32,997 nucleotides of DNA from Thiomargarita sp. (GTDB lineage: Bacteria > Pseudomonadota > Gammaproteobacteria > Beggiatoales > Beggiatoaceae). Positions 19,631-28,869 of the stretch are shown in pieces (positions within the stretch are counted from its first letter, which is position 1; the number at the start of each line of letters is the position of its first letter). The position numbers were made by a program, and so were the translations under genes. The stretch covers positions 1 to 32,997 of the forward strand of contig DYNO01000009.1 of assembly GCA_020721025.1 (NCBI GenBank). Direction: 5' to 3'. The notes beneath the pieces are model-generated. The model did not search any database. It was not told the origin of the DNA and worked only from the letters and a program-made list of their open reading frames with translations.

Positions 19631-20071
19631 ATGAGTCTGACTATTCCTTTTGCGATTGCGCGTTATATTCGTTCTGTCTGGATGTCAAAAACTTCTATTG
19701 CCTATTTGCGTTTAGACAAAGAAGGGAATTTATTGGAATGGGGCGGAATGCTAGAATATTATGGCTTACAAGATTTGCGGGTAGGGCAGGCAGCAATTGA
19801 GCAAATTAGTTTTTTAGAAGGGATGTTCCCAGTAGAAGAGCCCGAAGTTTTGGAATTCTTGCGCACTGGCAGTGGACGCAGTGCCCATATTCACTTGGTT
19901 CCTTATGACGAAGGAACTTGGGTAATTTTGTTTGATGCCACTTCAGAGCATGATAAACAACAATATACGCAACAACGGCTGAATGAATTATCATTATCGG
20001 CTTATCGACAAACACAAGCCATTGAACAAATGAGAAATCAGCTCATCGAACCCCAATTAATCAAAAAATAA
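19631..20071 (+). CDS. Small PAS-like protein encoded directly after the Rab-like GTPase
   Basis: 146-aa ORF with a ribosome-binding-like GGGAGAATTCC before ATG. Motifs TSIAYLRLDKEGNLLEWGGMLEYYGLQDLRVGQ...IHLVPYDEGTWVILFDATSEHDKQQYTQQRLNELSL resemble a PAS domain plus coiled linker. Confidence 0.7.
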   Translation: MSLTIPFAIARYIRSVWMSKTSIAYLRLDKEGNLLEWGGMLEYYGLQDLRVGQAAIEQISFLEGMFPVEEPEVLEFLRTGSGRSAHIHLVPYDEGTWVILFDATSEHDKQQYTQQRLNELSLSAYRQTQAIEQMRNQLIEPQLIKK

Positions 20072-20398
20072 AAGGTTATAGAATGATTTCAAATCGTTTG
20101 ATTTGTTCAACGCGATGTCGATTTATTTCCTTGAGGATGCAACAATGATATTTTCAGAATAATTATAAATATTTCTTAAAATCAATTGGTTGCATCTCAA
20201 TTCGATAATTTTTCAGATTTTAACTTTTTTTATATCCATGTTGTATCAACTTGCTACATTTTGCTACGATTTTTCATCTCACCGCGCCAAATTTACCCGC
20301 ATTTCCAAGATTAAAAATTGTGTCCCGCTTTCTGCCCAACAGTTGAACGAATTACGCGAGAATCGCACCATCCGAATTCAAAAGAGCAATCAATTCCA

Positions 20399-20569
20399 AT
20401 GGCAACCAAAATTTACAAATGTTTAGTGTGCAACTTCATTTATGACGAAGCTAAAGGCTTACCCGAAGGCGGTATCGCCCCAGGCACAGTGTGGGAAGAT
20501 GTCCCCGAAGAATGGGTCTGTCCAGAATGTGGTGTGGGTAAGGCAGATTTTGTATTGAAGGAAATGTAA
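20399..20569 (+). CDS. Rubredoxin
   Basis: 56-aa MATKIYKCLVCNFIYDEAKGLPEGGIAPGTVWEDVPEEWVCPECGVGKADFVLKEM with both CxxC knuckles. Confidence 0.97.
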   Translation: MATKIYKCLVCNFIYDEAKGLPEGGIAPGTVWEDVPEEWVCPECGVGKADFVLKEM

Positions 20570-20625
20570 TTTATCATCTGAATCAATCTGATATAACAAG
20601 ATTATGTGACAACAGTTGAGCAATC

Positions 20626-20735
20626 GTTCGGACAGTTAAAATTTTACGTTTTATTGAGATTTCAACGGGTTGGTAAACCGAATCAATATTCTCAACCGAT
20701 TGATTTCACAAATAATTACAAAAAGCTGTCCGAAC
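20626..20735. repeat. Family 2 inverted-repeat element, full copy (110 bp)
   Basis: 10-bp perfect terminal inverted repeats GTTCGGACAG / CTGTCCGAAC, with an imperfect internal palindrome; 45 nt upstream of the next ATG. Confidence 0.85.
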
Positions 20736-20779
20736 TGTTGTTAAGCAAATGACACGGATTCAGATTCACGAGAAAAACG

Positions 20780-21301
20780 ATGAAATATGCTTTACTTTTG
20801 ATTTTATGCTGTGTGGGTCAGGTATCCGCCGATGACGGATTAGAACAACGAATTATTCAGCTTGAACAAGAGGTTACGTTAATCAAACAACAAATTGAGA
20901 TGCTCAATGCAACCGCGCAGAAAAACCAAGCTGCTGCCCCCACGCATTTGAACATTGTGTTGAGTCGATGGTATTTTCGCGCCGAAAAGGTCAAATTTAA
21001 CACTTATTATGCGTTAGACATTGAATTAACGAATCATTTTGACAAAGGGATCAAAGAAATGGATGCCCGCGTCCGGTTTAGTGATTTATTGGGCGGTTTG
21101 TTATACTCAGTTTCTCTGGGTAAACAAATTCAAATTGCCCCCGGTCAGTCATTGGTGGACAAAGGAACGCAAGCAAATCAACGTCTCATCGCAGAACAGC
21201 ATCCGTTAAAACGACTCAGTGAACGAGATGTCAAAGCAGAGATCAATGTGCGAAAAATTGTGTTTGACGATGACAGCGTGTGGGATGCCGGGTTGCAATA
21301 A
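20780..21301 (+). CDS. Predicted exported protein of unknown function with N-terminal coiled coil
   Basis: Signal-peptide-like MKYALLLILCCVGQVSADDG, coiled-coil RIIQLEQEVTLIKQQIEMLN, then a beta-rich domain. Confidence 0.65.
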   Translation: MKYALLLILCCVGQVSADDGLEQRIIQLEQEVTLIKQQIEMLNATAQKNQAAAPTHLNIVLSRWYFRAEKVKFNTYYALDIELTNHFDKGIKEMDARVRFSDLLGGLLYSVSLGKQIQIAPGQSLVDKGTQANQRLIAEQHPLKRLSERDVKAEINVRKIVFDDDSVWDAGLQ

Positions 21302-21383
21302 TTTTATGACCAGATGACGCTAGAAAATCAATCGGTTACAATACAACAGAGTCCAAATATCTCAACGAGGTGTTGGACTCGAA

Positions 21384-22094
21384 TCAACTCAAAGTTTTCC
21401 ATAAGCATTTGCCACCACTACTTTTTTCTAATCCTTCTAAATAAGCCTGATGCGCTTGCAATTCTTCTTCTGTCGGCATCAACACCAGTAAACGCGGTCT
21501 ATCGCTCAAAACTCGTTTCACCTGCGTATGCGATCCCGCCCCTGCTCCCGAATCCAACGCTCCTAACAACGTTGTCTGTCCGCCAGTGATGGCAAGATAC
21601 ACTTCCGCCAATAATTGCGCATCCAACAACGCCCCGTGCAAATCTCGCCGTGAATTATCGACATTGTAACGCTTACACAGCGCGTCGAGTGAATTTTTCT
21701 GTCCGGGGTGTAATTTGCGCGCCAACGGCAAAGTATCGGTAATTTGACAATAATGATTCAGCGGCTGCCAGTCCTGCCTGAGTTGTCGCAATTCATAATT
21801 AATAAAATTGGTATCAAACTCCGCGTTATGAATAATCACTTCCGCATCTTTCACAAAAGCGATAAAATCCTGCACAATGTCTTTAAAACGCGGTTTGTCC
21901 TTCAAAAACTCATTTGTGATGCCGTGCACCGCCAATGCGTCATCATCAATCTTGCGATCTGGTTGTAAATAATGATGAAAATGATGTTGCGTGGTGCGAC
22001 GATTCAGCATTTCGACACAGCCAATTTCAATAATGCGATGTCCATCTTTGGGATCAAGCCCAGTTGTTTCGGTGTCTAAAATCACTTGACGCAT
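21384..22094 (-). CDS. dnaQ: DNA polymerase III epsilon subunit
   Basis: MRQVILDTETTGLDPKDGHRIIEIGCVEMLNRR, ALAVHGIT, IIHNAEFDTNFINYEL, KRYNVDNSRRDLHGALLDAQLLAEVYL. Start set at MRQVILD. Confidence 0.97.
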   Translation of the reverse strand: MRQVILDTETTGLDPKDGHRIIEIGCVEMLNRRTTQHHFHHYLQPDRKIDDDALAVHGITNEFLKDKPRFKDIVQDFIAFVKDAEVIIHNAEFDTNFINYELRQLRQDWQPLNHYCQITDTLPLARKLHPGQKNSLDALCKRYNVDNSRRDLHGALLDAQLLAEVYLAITGGQTTLLGALDSGAGAGSHTQVKRVLSDRPRLLVLMPTEEELQAHQAYLEGLEKSSGGKCLWKTLS

Positions 22095-22098
22095 CTTG

Positions 22099-23445
22099 TT
22101 ATCTCTTCTTAATTTGATCTTGTATCGTCGCAACTTTGCGAATCCACGGCTGAGTTTCTTGTTTTAATTCCTGTGGCAAGTTATCTAACGCTTTTTGTGC
22201 TTGTTCACGATGAGAATACATTCCAGTGATGAGCACATACCAATCACGATTTTGATAACGAGTTTGAAAAACAGCAAGTTGTGATAATGAATGGGCGGTG
22301 CGAAATTTGTCTAAACGCTTGGTCTCATACGCACCTAACAACTGGATTGTATAAGATTCTGGCGGCTGTTGTAACAACCAAGTTTCATCTTTCACCGTCT
22401 TATTCTCAGTTTCCGGTTGTACGGGCAGAATTTCAACTTTTGGCTCAGGCGGAGGCTCTTGTGGCGTATTGACCGGGCTCGTTGGTGTAACATTCTCAGA
22501 ACGCGGTATTTCAACAGGCGGTTGCGGCGGTAGGACAGCAATAGATTGCGGGGGATCGGTGGAAATCAACAAGAGATTTTGGAACAATTCGGGATATTGC
22601 CAATAAGAAAACGCACCGGCAGCCACCAATGTTAGAAAAAGTAGCAACGTCAATGCTAACTTCCTGTAAGATTTGGCTTGATGCACCGGATAAATCGGCT
22701 GTTGTTCCAGAAATCGTTCTAGGGCTTGATAAGCTAATTTATTGATTTTTAATGGAATGCCTTCTGATTGCGTATATATTTTTTTGATTAGATGGTTGTT
22801 AAATGGATGAATAGACGTGTAGCCGGTATTTTGTAACCGAAATAAAATATAGTCACCGACTTGAGTTTGTGAAAATGGCGGAATATCAAGGGTATGCACC
22901 AACGTTTTATGCACAATTTCAAATTCTGGCGTGGCTAAAATGCTCGTAATTTGGGGTTCGCAAAATAACACGACTCGCATTCGCGTGACTTGTTCGGTTT
23001 GCATGGCTAATTCTATCAACATTTTGAGTGTCGCTATCGGCAACAGATGGGCATCATCGACTAAAAGCACGGGTAATTGTCCATGATAGCGCGCCGATGC
23101 AATGTGGCTGCGTAAACTTTCTTTCAATACTTGCGCGGACTTACCTTCATGTCGCACTTTGAATGCAGATAAAATATGTGAGGTCAGGGCATCAGGAGAA
23201 ATCGCGGGGGTACTCGACAAAGTACACACCCACCAATGCTCATTTCCAGCAATTCTGAGTTGATTCAATAAACTGGTTTTGCCATAGCCCTTTTCGCTCA
23301 ATATCAGTACCAATTGCTCGCTATTTTGAATCAGATGGCGAATCAAATTAAAACGTTGCGTCAGTTCGAGGGTGGCAAAAAATCGCCCGGCATATTCGGT
23401 ATCGGCAAAAGGTTGTATTTCACTTAGCGTAGGGATGTTGGACAT
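22099..23445 (-). CDS. AAA ATPase with transmembrane helix and C-terminal SPOR domain (DamX/ExeA-like)
   Basis: Walker A SEKGYGKTSLL, Walker B LPVLLVDDAHLL, TM LALTLLLFLTLVAAGAFSYW, proline-rich linker, SPOR-like YTIQLLGAYETKRLDKFRTAHSL...WYVLITGMYSHREQAQKALDNLP. Confidence 0.88.
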   Translation of the reverse strand: MSNIPTLSEIQPFADTEYAGRFFATLELTQRFNLIRHLIQNSEQLVLILSEKGYGKTSLLNQLRIAGNEHWWVCTLSSTPAISPDALTSHILSAFKVRHEGKSAQVLKESLRSHIASARYHGQLPVLLVDDAHLLPIATLKMLIELAMQTEQVTRMRVVLFCEPQITSILATPEFEIVHKTLVHTLDIPPFSQTQVGDYILFRLQNTGYTSIHPFNNHLIKKIYTQSEGIPLKINKLAYQALERFLEQQPIYPVHQAKSYRKLALTLLLFLTLVAAGAFSYWQYPELFQNLLLISTDPPQSIAVLPPQPPVEIPRSENVTPTSPVNTPQEPPPEPKVEILPVQPETENKTVKDETWLLQQPPESYTIQLLGAYETKRLDKFRTAHSLSQLAVFQTRYQNRDWYVLITGMYSHREQAQKALDNLPQELKQETQPWIRKVATIQDQIKKR

Positions 23446-23857
23446 GTGATTATCTTGTTAATTTTGATAGGTTTGAGCCACAATTTTCATGATTTTTAGG
23501 ATGAACATAAAGTAGGGTTAAATGACAGTTGTTGTGATGGAAATTTGATCAATAATGTGGTTCATTGGGATTCATCTGTCCCATTTACAATACCACAATT
23601 TGACTGCTCATCTGCGATTATTTTATCAAGTAACTATCTCAATCAGAGCAAGGAATTTTAGCGCGCCTATTCCACCATCTAATTTTGGAGTTTTACTGCT
23701 CAAAGCTGCTTTATATTAACATAATCAATTGTGTAGTCAAATATCTGGTGTAAAATCTCGTAAATAATGCTGGATTCAGCCAAAAGCCGCGCCACGCCTG
23801 CGATTTGATTAAAAAACTTGATTTTTACCTCGCACTTGAGATAGCATAAATGTTGAT

Positions 23858-25372
23858 ATGAATAAAATTACCACAATATTACTCTTATGCACCGTTGCGG
23901 GTATGGCAGCTGGGTGCAGCAATGTAGCTACCAAGCCAAATGTTTCTGGCAAGGTCTCTGGCGACAAGAAAGTATTAACTTATGTCGAAGAGATTGATGA
24001 AAGCAGTGAGGAATTTCTTGACGCGCTGCCTCAATGGAAAGATGACAAAAGTTTAGGCACTGTCTGGTTGCATCCTGCATCTAAGCAAGCTCTATTTTTG
24101 CAAAAAGTTTTTACTGACAGTGAACGCTATGATTATCAACAAGCTCAGGCGTATGAGCAATTACCGAGCCAGTATGATAATTTGTGGCAGCGTTTGCGCG
24201 CCGGCTATCAACTTCAGGTGCAAGATAATGCGGAAATAACTCGCACTGTTGGATATTTTTCTCGGAAGCCCCGTTATTTTGAAAATATTTCGCAGCGGGC
24301 GCGTCCTTATCTTTATCATATTGTACAAGAATTAGAACGTCGTAAAATGCCGCTCGAACTTGCGTTGTTGCCCGCGATTGAGAGTTCCTTTCAACCCACT
24401 GCGTTGTCACCGAAAAAAGCCGCAGGTGTTTGGCAATTTATCCCCAGTACCGGTAGAAATTACGGTTTAAGACAAAATCGTTTCTACGACGGGCGGCGGG
24501 ACGTGCTGGCTTCGACTCGTGCGGCATTGGATTATTTGGAAAAATTGCATGAAATGTTTGATGGCGACTGGTTATTGGCGGTAGCTGCGTACAATTGCGG
24601 TGAAGGGGCGGTGGAACGCTCAATTCGCAAAAACCAAGCTCGTGACAAACCAACGGATTTTTGGTCGCTTGACCTGCCGCGTGAAACTCGTCAATATGTT
24701 CCTAATTTGATTGCAGTTTCCAAAATTGTCGCGGAACCGGAAAAGCATGAAGCGAAACTCAGTTATATTTCTAACCGTCCGTATTTGCAAAATGTCAACG
24801 TAGGCACGCAAATTAATTTGAACTTGGCGGCGAGATTGGCGGGACTTTCTACTCATGAATTCAATCGGTTAAATCCCGGCTATCGGTTGGGTGTCACTGA
24901 TCCCGATGGACCCCATCTTTTGACATTGCCAATTGACAAAGTTGATGATTTTAAACAAAAATTAACCGCGATTCCGGTCGAAACCTTACTTTCTGGAATC
25001 ACGCAACCTAAACCTAAACTTGAACCTATTCAAGAAGATTCAGAAGAAACTGCGTCCACTGATACGGATGTTGCTGTCGCTGAAACTACCGTAGTGGCTC
25101 GTGCGGAAGTATCAAAACCAGAACGAGAATATGTCGCTGCGCCTCGTCGTTTTGTTCCTCCACCGCGTATGGCTAAATTATCTCAACCTGCCGCGCCTAA
25201 GCTGTTAGAATCCAAGAAGAAATCAACCACGCATACCGTGAAAAACGGCGATACCTTATGGACAATCGCCCGCAATTACAAGGTCAGTGTGGAAGAATTG
25301 ACGCGATTGAATGGGTTACAAAAGAAGGGCAAGGGTTTACAGTTTGGGAAGAAATTGGCAATTTCCCGGTGA
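23858..25372 (+). CDS. mltD: Membrane-bound lytic murein transglycosylase with LysM (MltD-like)
   Basis: Lipoprotein signal with MAAGCSN, SLT motif LPAIESSFQPTALSPKKAAGVWQFIPSTGRNYGL, LAVAAYNCGEGAVERSI, C-terminal LysM THTVKNGDTLWTIARNYKVSVEELTRLNGL. Confidence 0.93.
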   Translation: MNKITTILLLCTVAGMAAGCSNVATKPNVSGKVSGDKKVLTYVEEIDESSEEFLDALPQWKDDKSLGTVWLHPASKQALFLQKVFTDSERYDYQQAQAYEQLPSQYDNLWQRLRAGYQLQVQDNAEITRTVGYFSRKPRYFENISQRARPYLYHIVQELERRKMPLELALLPAIESSFQPTALSPKKAAGVWQFIPSTGRNYGLRQNRFYDGRRDVLASTRAALDYLEKLHEMFDGDWLLAVAAYNCGEGAVERSIRKNQARDKPTDFWSLDLPRETRQYVPNLIAVSKIVAEPEKHEAKLSYISNRPYLQNVNVGTQINLNLAARLAGLSTHEFNRLNPGYRLGVTDPDGPHLLTLPIDKVDDFKQKLTAIPVETLLSGITQPKPKLEPIQEDSEETASTDTDVAVAETTVVARAEVSKPEREYVAAPRRFVPPPRMAKLSQPAAPKLLESKKKSTTHTVKNGDTLWTIARNYKVSVEELTRLNGLQKKGKGLQFGKKLAISR

Positions 25373-25413
25373 TGAATAATTAATCGCTTGATTTTAAAGT
25401 AATCTAGCCATTG

Positions 25414-25497
25414 TTTGAACCGTAATTCAGTTGATAAACATAATTGACCTGATTCGTTACGTTAATTAGATAAATTATGAAAATTACGGTTCAGACA
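25414..25497. repeat. Family 1 palindromic element, copy 2, between convergent mltD and gltX
   Basis: TGAACCGTAATT (25416-25427) / AATTACGGTTCA (25482-25493), with inner CATAATT / AATTATG stem. Confidence 0.85.
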
Positions 25498-25550
25498 ACT
25501 TTACTGTTCGCCAGTTTTAAAATGATTTAACTCTATGATTTTGAATGAAG

Positions 25551-26957
25551 TCAACAAAACTGAGCGGCATTTTGCAACCGATGACGCGCCCTCGCCACTC
25601 CCATCAATGATAATAAATGCGCCATTTCCGGACCGTGGGTTTCTCCCGTCAACGCAGCACGCAACGGCATAAATAGGTTTTTCCCCTTGGTGCCGGTGCT
25701 TTCTTTCAATAATTGAATCAACTGTTTATAATCTGCCTGACTGGTTTCTAACGCGGTGATCGCATGAGTGAAAAACGCGGCACCAGCTTGTTGAAGGGTG
25801 TCACGCGCAGAATCTTCCATGACCAATTCATCAGTAAACAGTACCTTTGCCCAATGCAATGCTTCTTTCGGAAACAATAAGTTAGGACGAACCGCGCTGA
25901 TAAATTCCTGTTGCAATTCGCTCGGCACAAGGGCATGAACTTCGGCATCCAACAGTTGCCACAATCGTGACGTATCTATCTGATTCATCGCGGCTTGTTG
26001 CCAATGTTGCATTTGCTGCATGTCAAAGTGGGCGGGGGCTTTTCCCAATCTTTCCAACGAAAAATGCTGCGCCAATTCTGCCAACGGTCGCAACCCAATT
26101 TCTTCGGTGAACGTGTGTCCCAATCGCGCCAAATAATTGACCACCGCTTCCGCTAACCAACCGTTTTGTTTCAATTCTTGAATACTCAAACTGCCATTGC
26201 GTTTTGACAGCGGCGCGTTATCTGCTCCGAGAATCATGGAAATATGCCCATATTGCGGCACCGGTAAATTCAGCGATTCCAAAATCAAAATTTGACGTGG
26301 GGTATTGGCTAAATGATCTTCGCCGCGCAACACGCAAGTCACGCCCATCAACGCATCATCAACCGCATTGCAAAAGAAAAACGCCGGCGTTCCATCTGCG
26401 CGACGAATAATAAAATCGCCGATGTCTGCACTCGCAAATTGTTGATTACCGCGCACAATGTCAGTAAATTCAATCAGTCTGTGGCGTGGCAGTCGAAAAC
26501 GCAAGGTCGGTTGTAATCCCTGCTCTAATTTGCGTTGAATATCCGTAGGCGATAAATGGTCGCAATTGCCAGAATAACGCGGTGCCTTGCCAGAAGACAG
26601 TTGAATTTTGCGCGAAATGGCTAATTCTTGTGGCGAACAAAAACAGGGATAGGCGAGATTTTTGGCTTCCAATTCAGCGTAATATTTGGCGTAAATGTCC
26701 CCGCGTTCCGATTGTGCGTAAGAACTTTGCGTCCCACCCACTTCGGGACCTTCCTGCCATAACAAGCCGAGCCAGCGCAAATCTGCTAATAATTGCTGTG
26801 TAAATTCGAGCTTGCTGCGTTCTAAATCCGTGTCTTCGATGCGTAATAAAAACACTCCGCCGGTTTGATAAGCAAACAATGCGTTAAATAAGGCGGTGCG
26901 TACATTGCCCAAGTGCATTAAACCAGTGGGACTGGGGGCAAAACGGGTTTTAATCAT
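25551..26957 (-). CDS. gltX: Glutamyl-tRNA synthetase
   Basis: MIKTRFAPSPTGLMHLGNVRTALFNALFAYQTGGVFLLRIEDTD, VLRGEDHLANTPRQILILESL, PLSKRNGSLSI. Start set at MIKTRF. Confidence 0.97.
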   Translation of the reverse strand: MIKTRFAPSPTGLMHLGNVRTALFNALFAYQTGGVFLLRIEDTDLERSKLEFTQQLLADLRWLGLLWQEGPEVGGTQSSYAQSERGDIYAKYYAELEAKNLAYPCFCSPQELAISRKIQLSSGKAPRYSGNCDHLSPTDIQRKLEQGLQPTLRFRLPRHRLIEFTDIVRGNQQFASADIGDFIIRRADGTPAFFFCNAVDDALMGVTCVLRGEDHLANTPRQILILESLNLPVPQYGHISMILGADNAPLSKRNGSLSIQELKQNGWLAEAVVNYLARLGHTFTEEIGLRPLAELAQHFSLERLGKAPAHFDMQQMQHWQQAAMNQIDTSRLWQLLDAEVHALVPSELQQEFISAVRPNLLFPKEALHWAKVLFTDELVMEDSARDTLQQAGAAFFTHAITALETSQADYKQLIQLLKESTGTKGKNLFMPLRAALTGETHGPEMAHLLSLMGVARARHRLQNAAQFC

Positions 26958-27072
26958 GGTGTGAATCATTGAGTTGAGTGAACGGAATGGAAGAATTGAA
27001 ATTTTTTAATACGATGAAATTGGTGAATATTTGAAGCGTGGCGTGATGACAACGGCGTGCTGGGATGTCACA

Positions 27073-27107
27073 ATGGAGTTTAAAAGGTGATCACTTTCAA
27101 ACTCCAT
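27073..27107. repeat. 35-nt palindrome downstream of the S41 protease gene
   Basis: ATGGAGTTTAAAAGGTGATCACTTTCAAACTCCAT: 9-bp outer arms plus GTGATCAC core. No U tract. Confidence 0.6.
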
Positions 27108-27118
27108 GATTCACTAGG

Positions 27119-28531
27119 CTACTTGTCCTCGATGGAAACCGCTTGTTGTTTGTCGATGATATTCAATCCTTTCAACAAATTCAGAGCTTCATACAACGCG
27201 TAATCCACCTTTTCTAACGGTTCGGATTCAGTAATTTTATCTGGTTTATCCGATTTTCCTTTATTGCTCGTCTTATCTGAGGGTTTATCGGATTTTTCAG
27301 ATTTATCGGGGCGAGCGGTTTTTTTATCGTCTTTCGGATTGCCCAAATGCCGCGCTAAATCTGATTCTTTCACCAAGTTATCTTCATTTCTTTCCACCGA
27401 TGCAATTTCAACTTTGTTCAAGGTAATATCGGGCTGAATCCCCTCGGCTTGAATCGAACGTCCCGACGGCGTGTAATAACGGGCTGTGGTCAATTTTAAC
27501 GCGGCATTGCCGTTCATGGGTAGAATCGTTTGCACCGACCCCTTACCGAACGTTTTTGTTCCCATCACGACCGCTCGCTTGTGATCCTGCAACGCCCCTG
27601 CGACAATTTCCGAAGCGGAAGCCGAACCGCCATTGACCAAGACCACTATCGGCGCGCCTTCTAAAATATCCTTCGGACGGGCGCGAAATTTCAACGACGC
27701 ATCATCAACCCGACCTTCGGTGTAAACGATTAAGCCCTTGGTTAAAAACGAATCGGACACGGCAACCGCAGCATTTAACACGCCACCGGGATTGTTACGC
27801 AAATCGAGGATTAAACCCTTGAGATTTCCTTTGTTTTCTTCTTTCATCTTGTCAATGGCTTTTTCCAAATCTTCGCCGGTGTTGGACTGAAATTGACTGA
27901 CGCGTAAATAAGCATAACCGGGTTCAACCAAGCGATTTTTCACACTTTTCACCACGATGACCGCCCGCGTGATGTTAATTTTTAGCGGTTTATCTTCATT
28001 TTCTCGCACAATGGTTAAAGTGATAGAGGTTCCCGGCGTGCCCCGCATCAATTTCACTGCGTCGTTTAAAGCCATGCCTTTCACCGGTGTATCATCCAAA
28101 CGAATGATTAAATCTCCCGCCTTAATTCCTGCGTTGTCTGCGGGTGTATCGTCAATCGGTGAAATTACCTTGACAAACCCATTTTCCATGCCCACTTCGA
28201 TCCCTAATCCGCCAAACTCCCCTGTCGTTCCCACTTGCAATTCTTTATAGGCTTCTGGATTCAAATAGTTAGAATGTGGGTCGAGTCCAGTGAGCATCCC
28301 CTGTATGGCATTTTCCAACAAGGTTTTATCATCCACTTCTTCCACGTAATCAGTTTTAATTTTTTGAAATACTTCGGTGAAGGTGCGTAATTCTTCAAAC
28401 GGGATTTTCTTAATAATTCCATCCGGGGTTGCCGTGCTCCGCCCAGCAAAAACCGTCGTTCCGATGGCGATAAACGCGCCCAAGATCGAACCGAGAAACA
28501 ATGGGGGTAAATAACGAAATAGAATCTGCAT
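27119..28531 (-). CDS. Carboxy-terminal processing protease (S41 family, PDZ domain)
   Basis: PDZ GGLGIEVGMENGFVKVISPIDDTPADNAGIKAGDLI, catalytic NGGSASASEIVAGALQDHKRAVVMGTKTFGKGSVQT, lysine-rich C-terminus. Confidence 0.95.
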   Translation of the reverse strand: MQILFRYLPPLFLGSILGAFIAIGTTVFAGRSTATPDGIIKKIPFEELRTFTEVFQKIKTDYVEEVDDKTLLENAIQGMLTGLDPHSNYLNPEAYKELQVGTTGEFGGLGIEVGMENGFVKVISPIDDTPADNAGIKAGDLIIRLDDTPVKGMALNDAVKLMRGTPGTSITLTIVRENEDKPLKINITRAVIVVKSVKNRLVEPGYAYLRVSQFQSNTGEDLEKAIDKMKEENKGNLKGLILDLRNNPGGVLNAAVAVSDSFLTKGLIVYTEGRVDDASLKFRARPKDILEGAPIVVLVNGGSASASEIVAGALQDHKRAVVMGTKTFGKGSVQTILPMNGNAALKLTTARYYTPSGRSIQAEGIQPDITLNKVEIASVERNEDNLVKESDLARHLGNPKDDKKTARPDKSEKSDKPSDKTSNKGKSDKPDKITESEPLEKVDYALYEALNLLKGLNIIDKQQAVSIEDK

Positions 28532-28731
28532 GAAACTGACCTTTTGCTATAAAAAATTATCATCCACGTACTGTGGCGGGGAAAATGGACTGTGGGGACT
28601 CAACTGAGTTCATTCAGAATGCAATTGATATAATTTATTGATTTAACACAATAAAAATTTTAGTAACGCGTGCTTTTACGATAACTTGATGTATTCAAAC
28701 AGCTTCTAAACCATTGACAATCACTAACAAA

Positions 28732-28750
28732 GAGAATGAGAATGATTATC
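28732..28750. promoter_or_regulatory. Fur-box-like sequence
   Basis: GAGAATGAGAATGATTATC matches GATAATGATAATCATTATC at 16 of 19 positions; a TTGACA hexamer lies at 28714-28719. Confidence 0.6.
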
Positions 28751-28829
28751 AGTGATATTCCCGTCGTATCAAACTATTTTCGCAACTGCTTGATTGCTCA
28801 AGTCTTACGTTACTATGACGGGCGATTAC

Positions 28830-28854
28830 AGTCCCGCTGAAGCTCGTCGGGACT
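28830..28854 (-). ncRNA. Candidate RE/omega-RNA hairpin downstream of tnpB
   Basis: Minus strand AGTCCCGACGAGCTTCAGCGGGACT: 7-bp AGTCCCG/CGGGACT stem just after the tnpB stop, where TnpB omegaRNA scaffolds usually map. Confidence 0.5.
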
Positions 28855-28869
28855 TACGGCAAAAACAGT

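Noticed and set aside
20190-20426. 78-aa plus-strand ORF overlapping the start of rubredoxin
   Set aside because: No recognisable domain, and it overlaps the clear rubredoxin start in another frame.
23460-23510. GTTTGAGCCACAATTTTCATGATTTTTAGGATGAA as a further family 1 copy
   Set aside because: Only loose half-similarity, with no matching second arm found; left out of the family.
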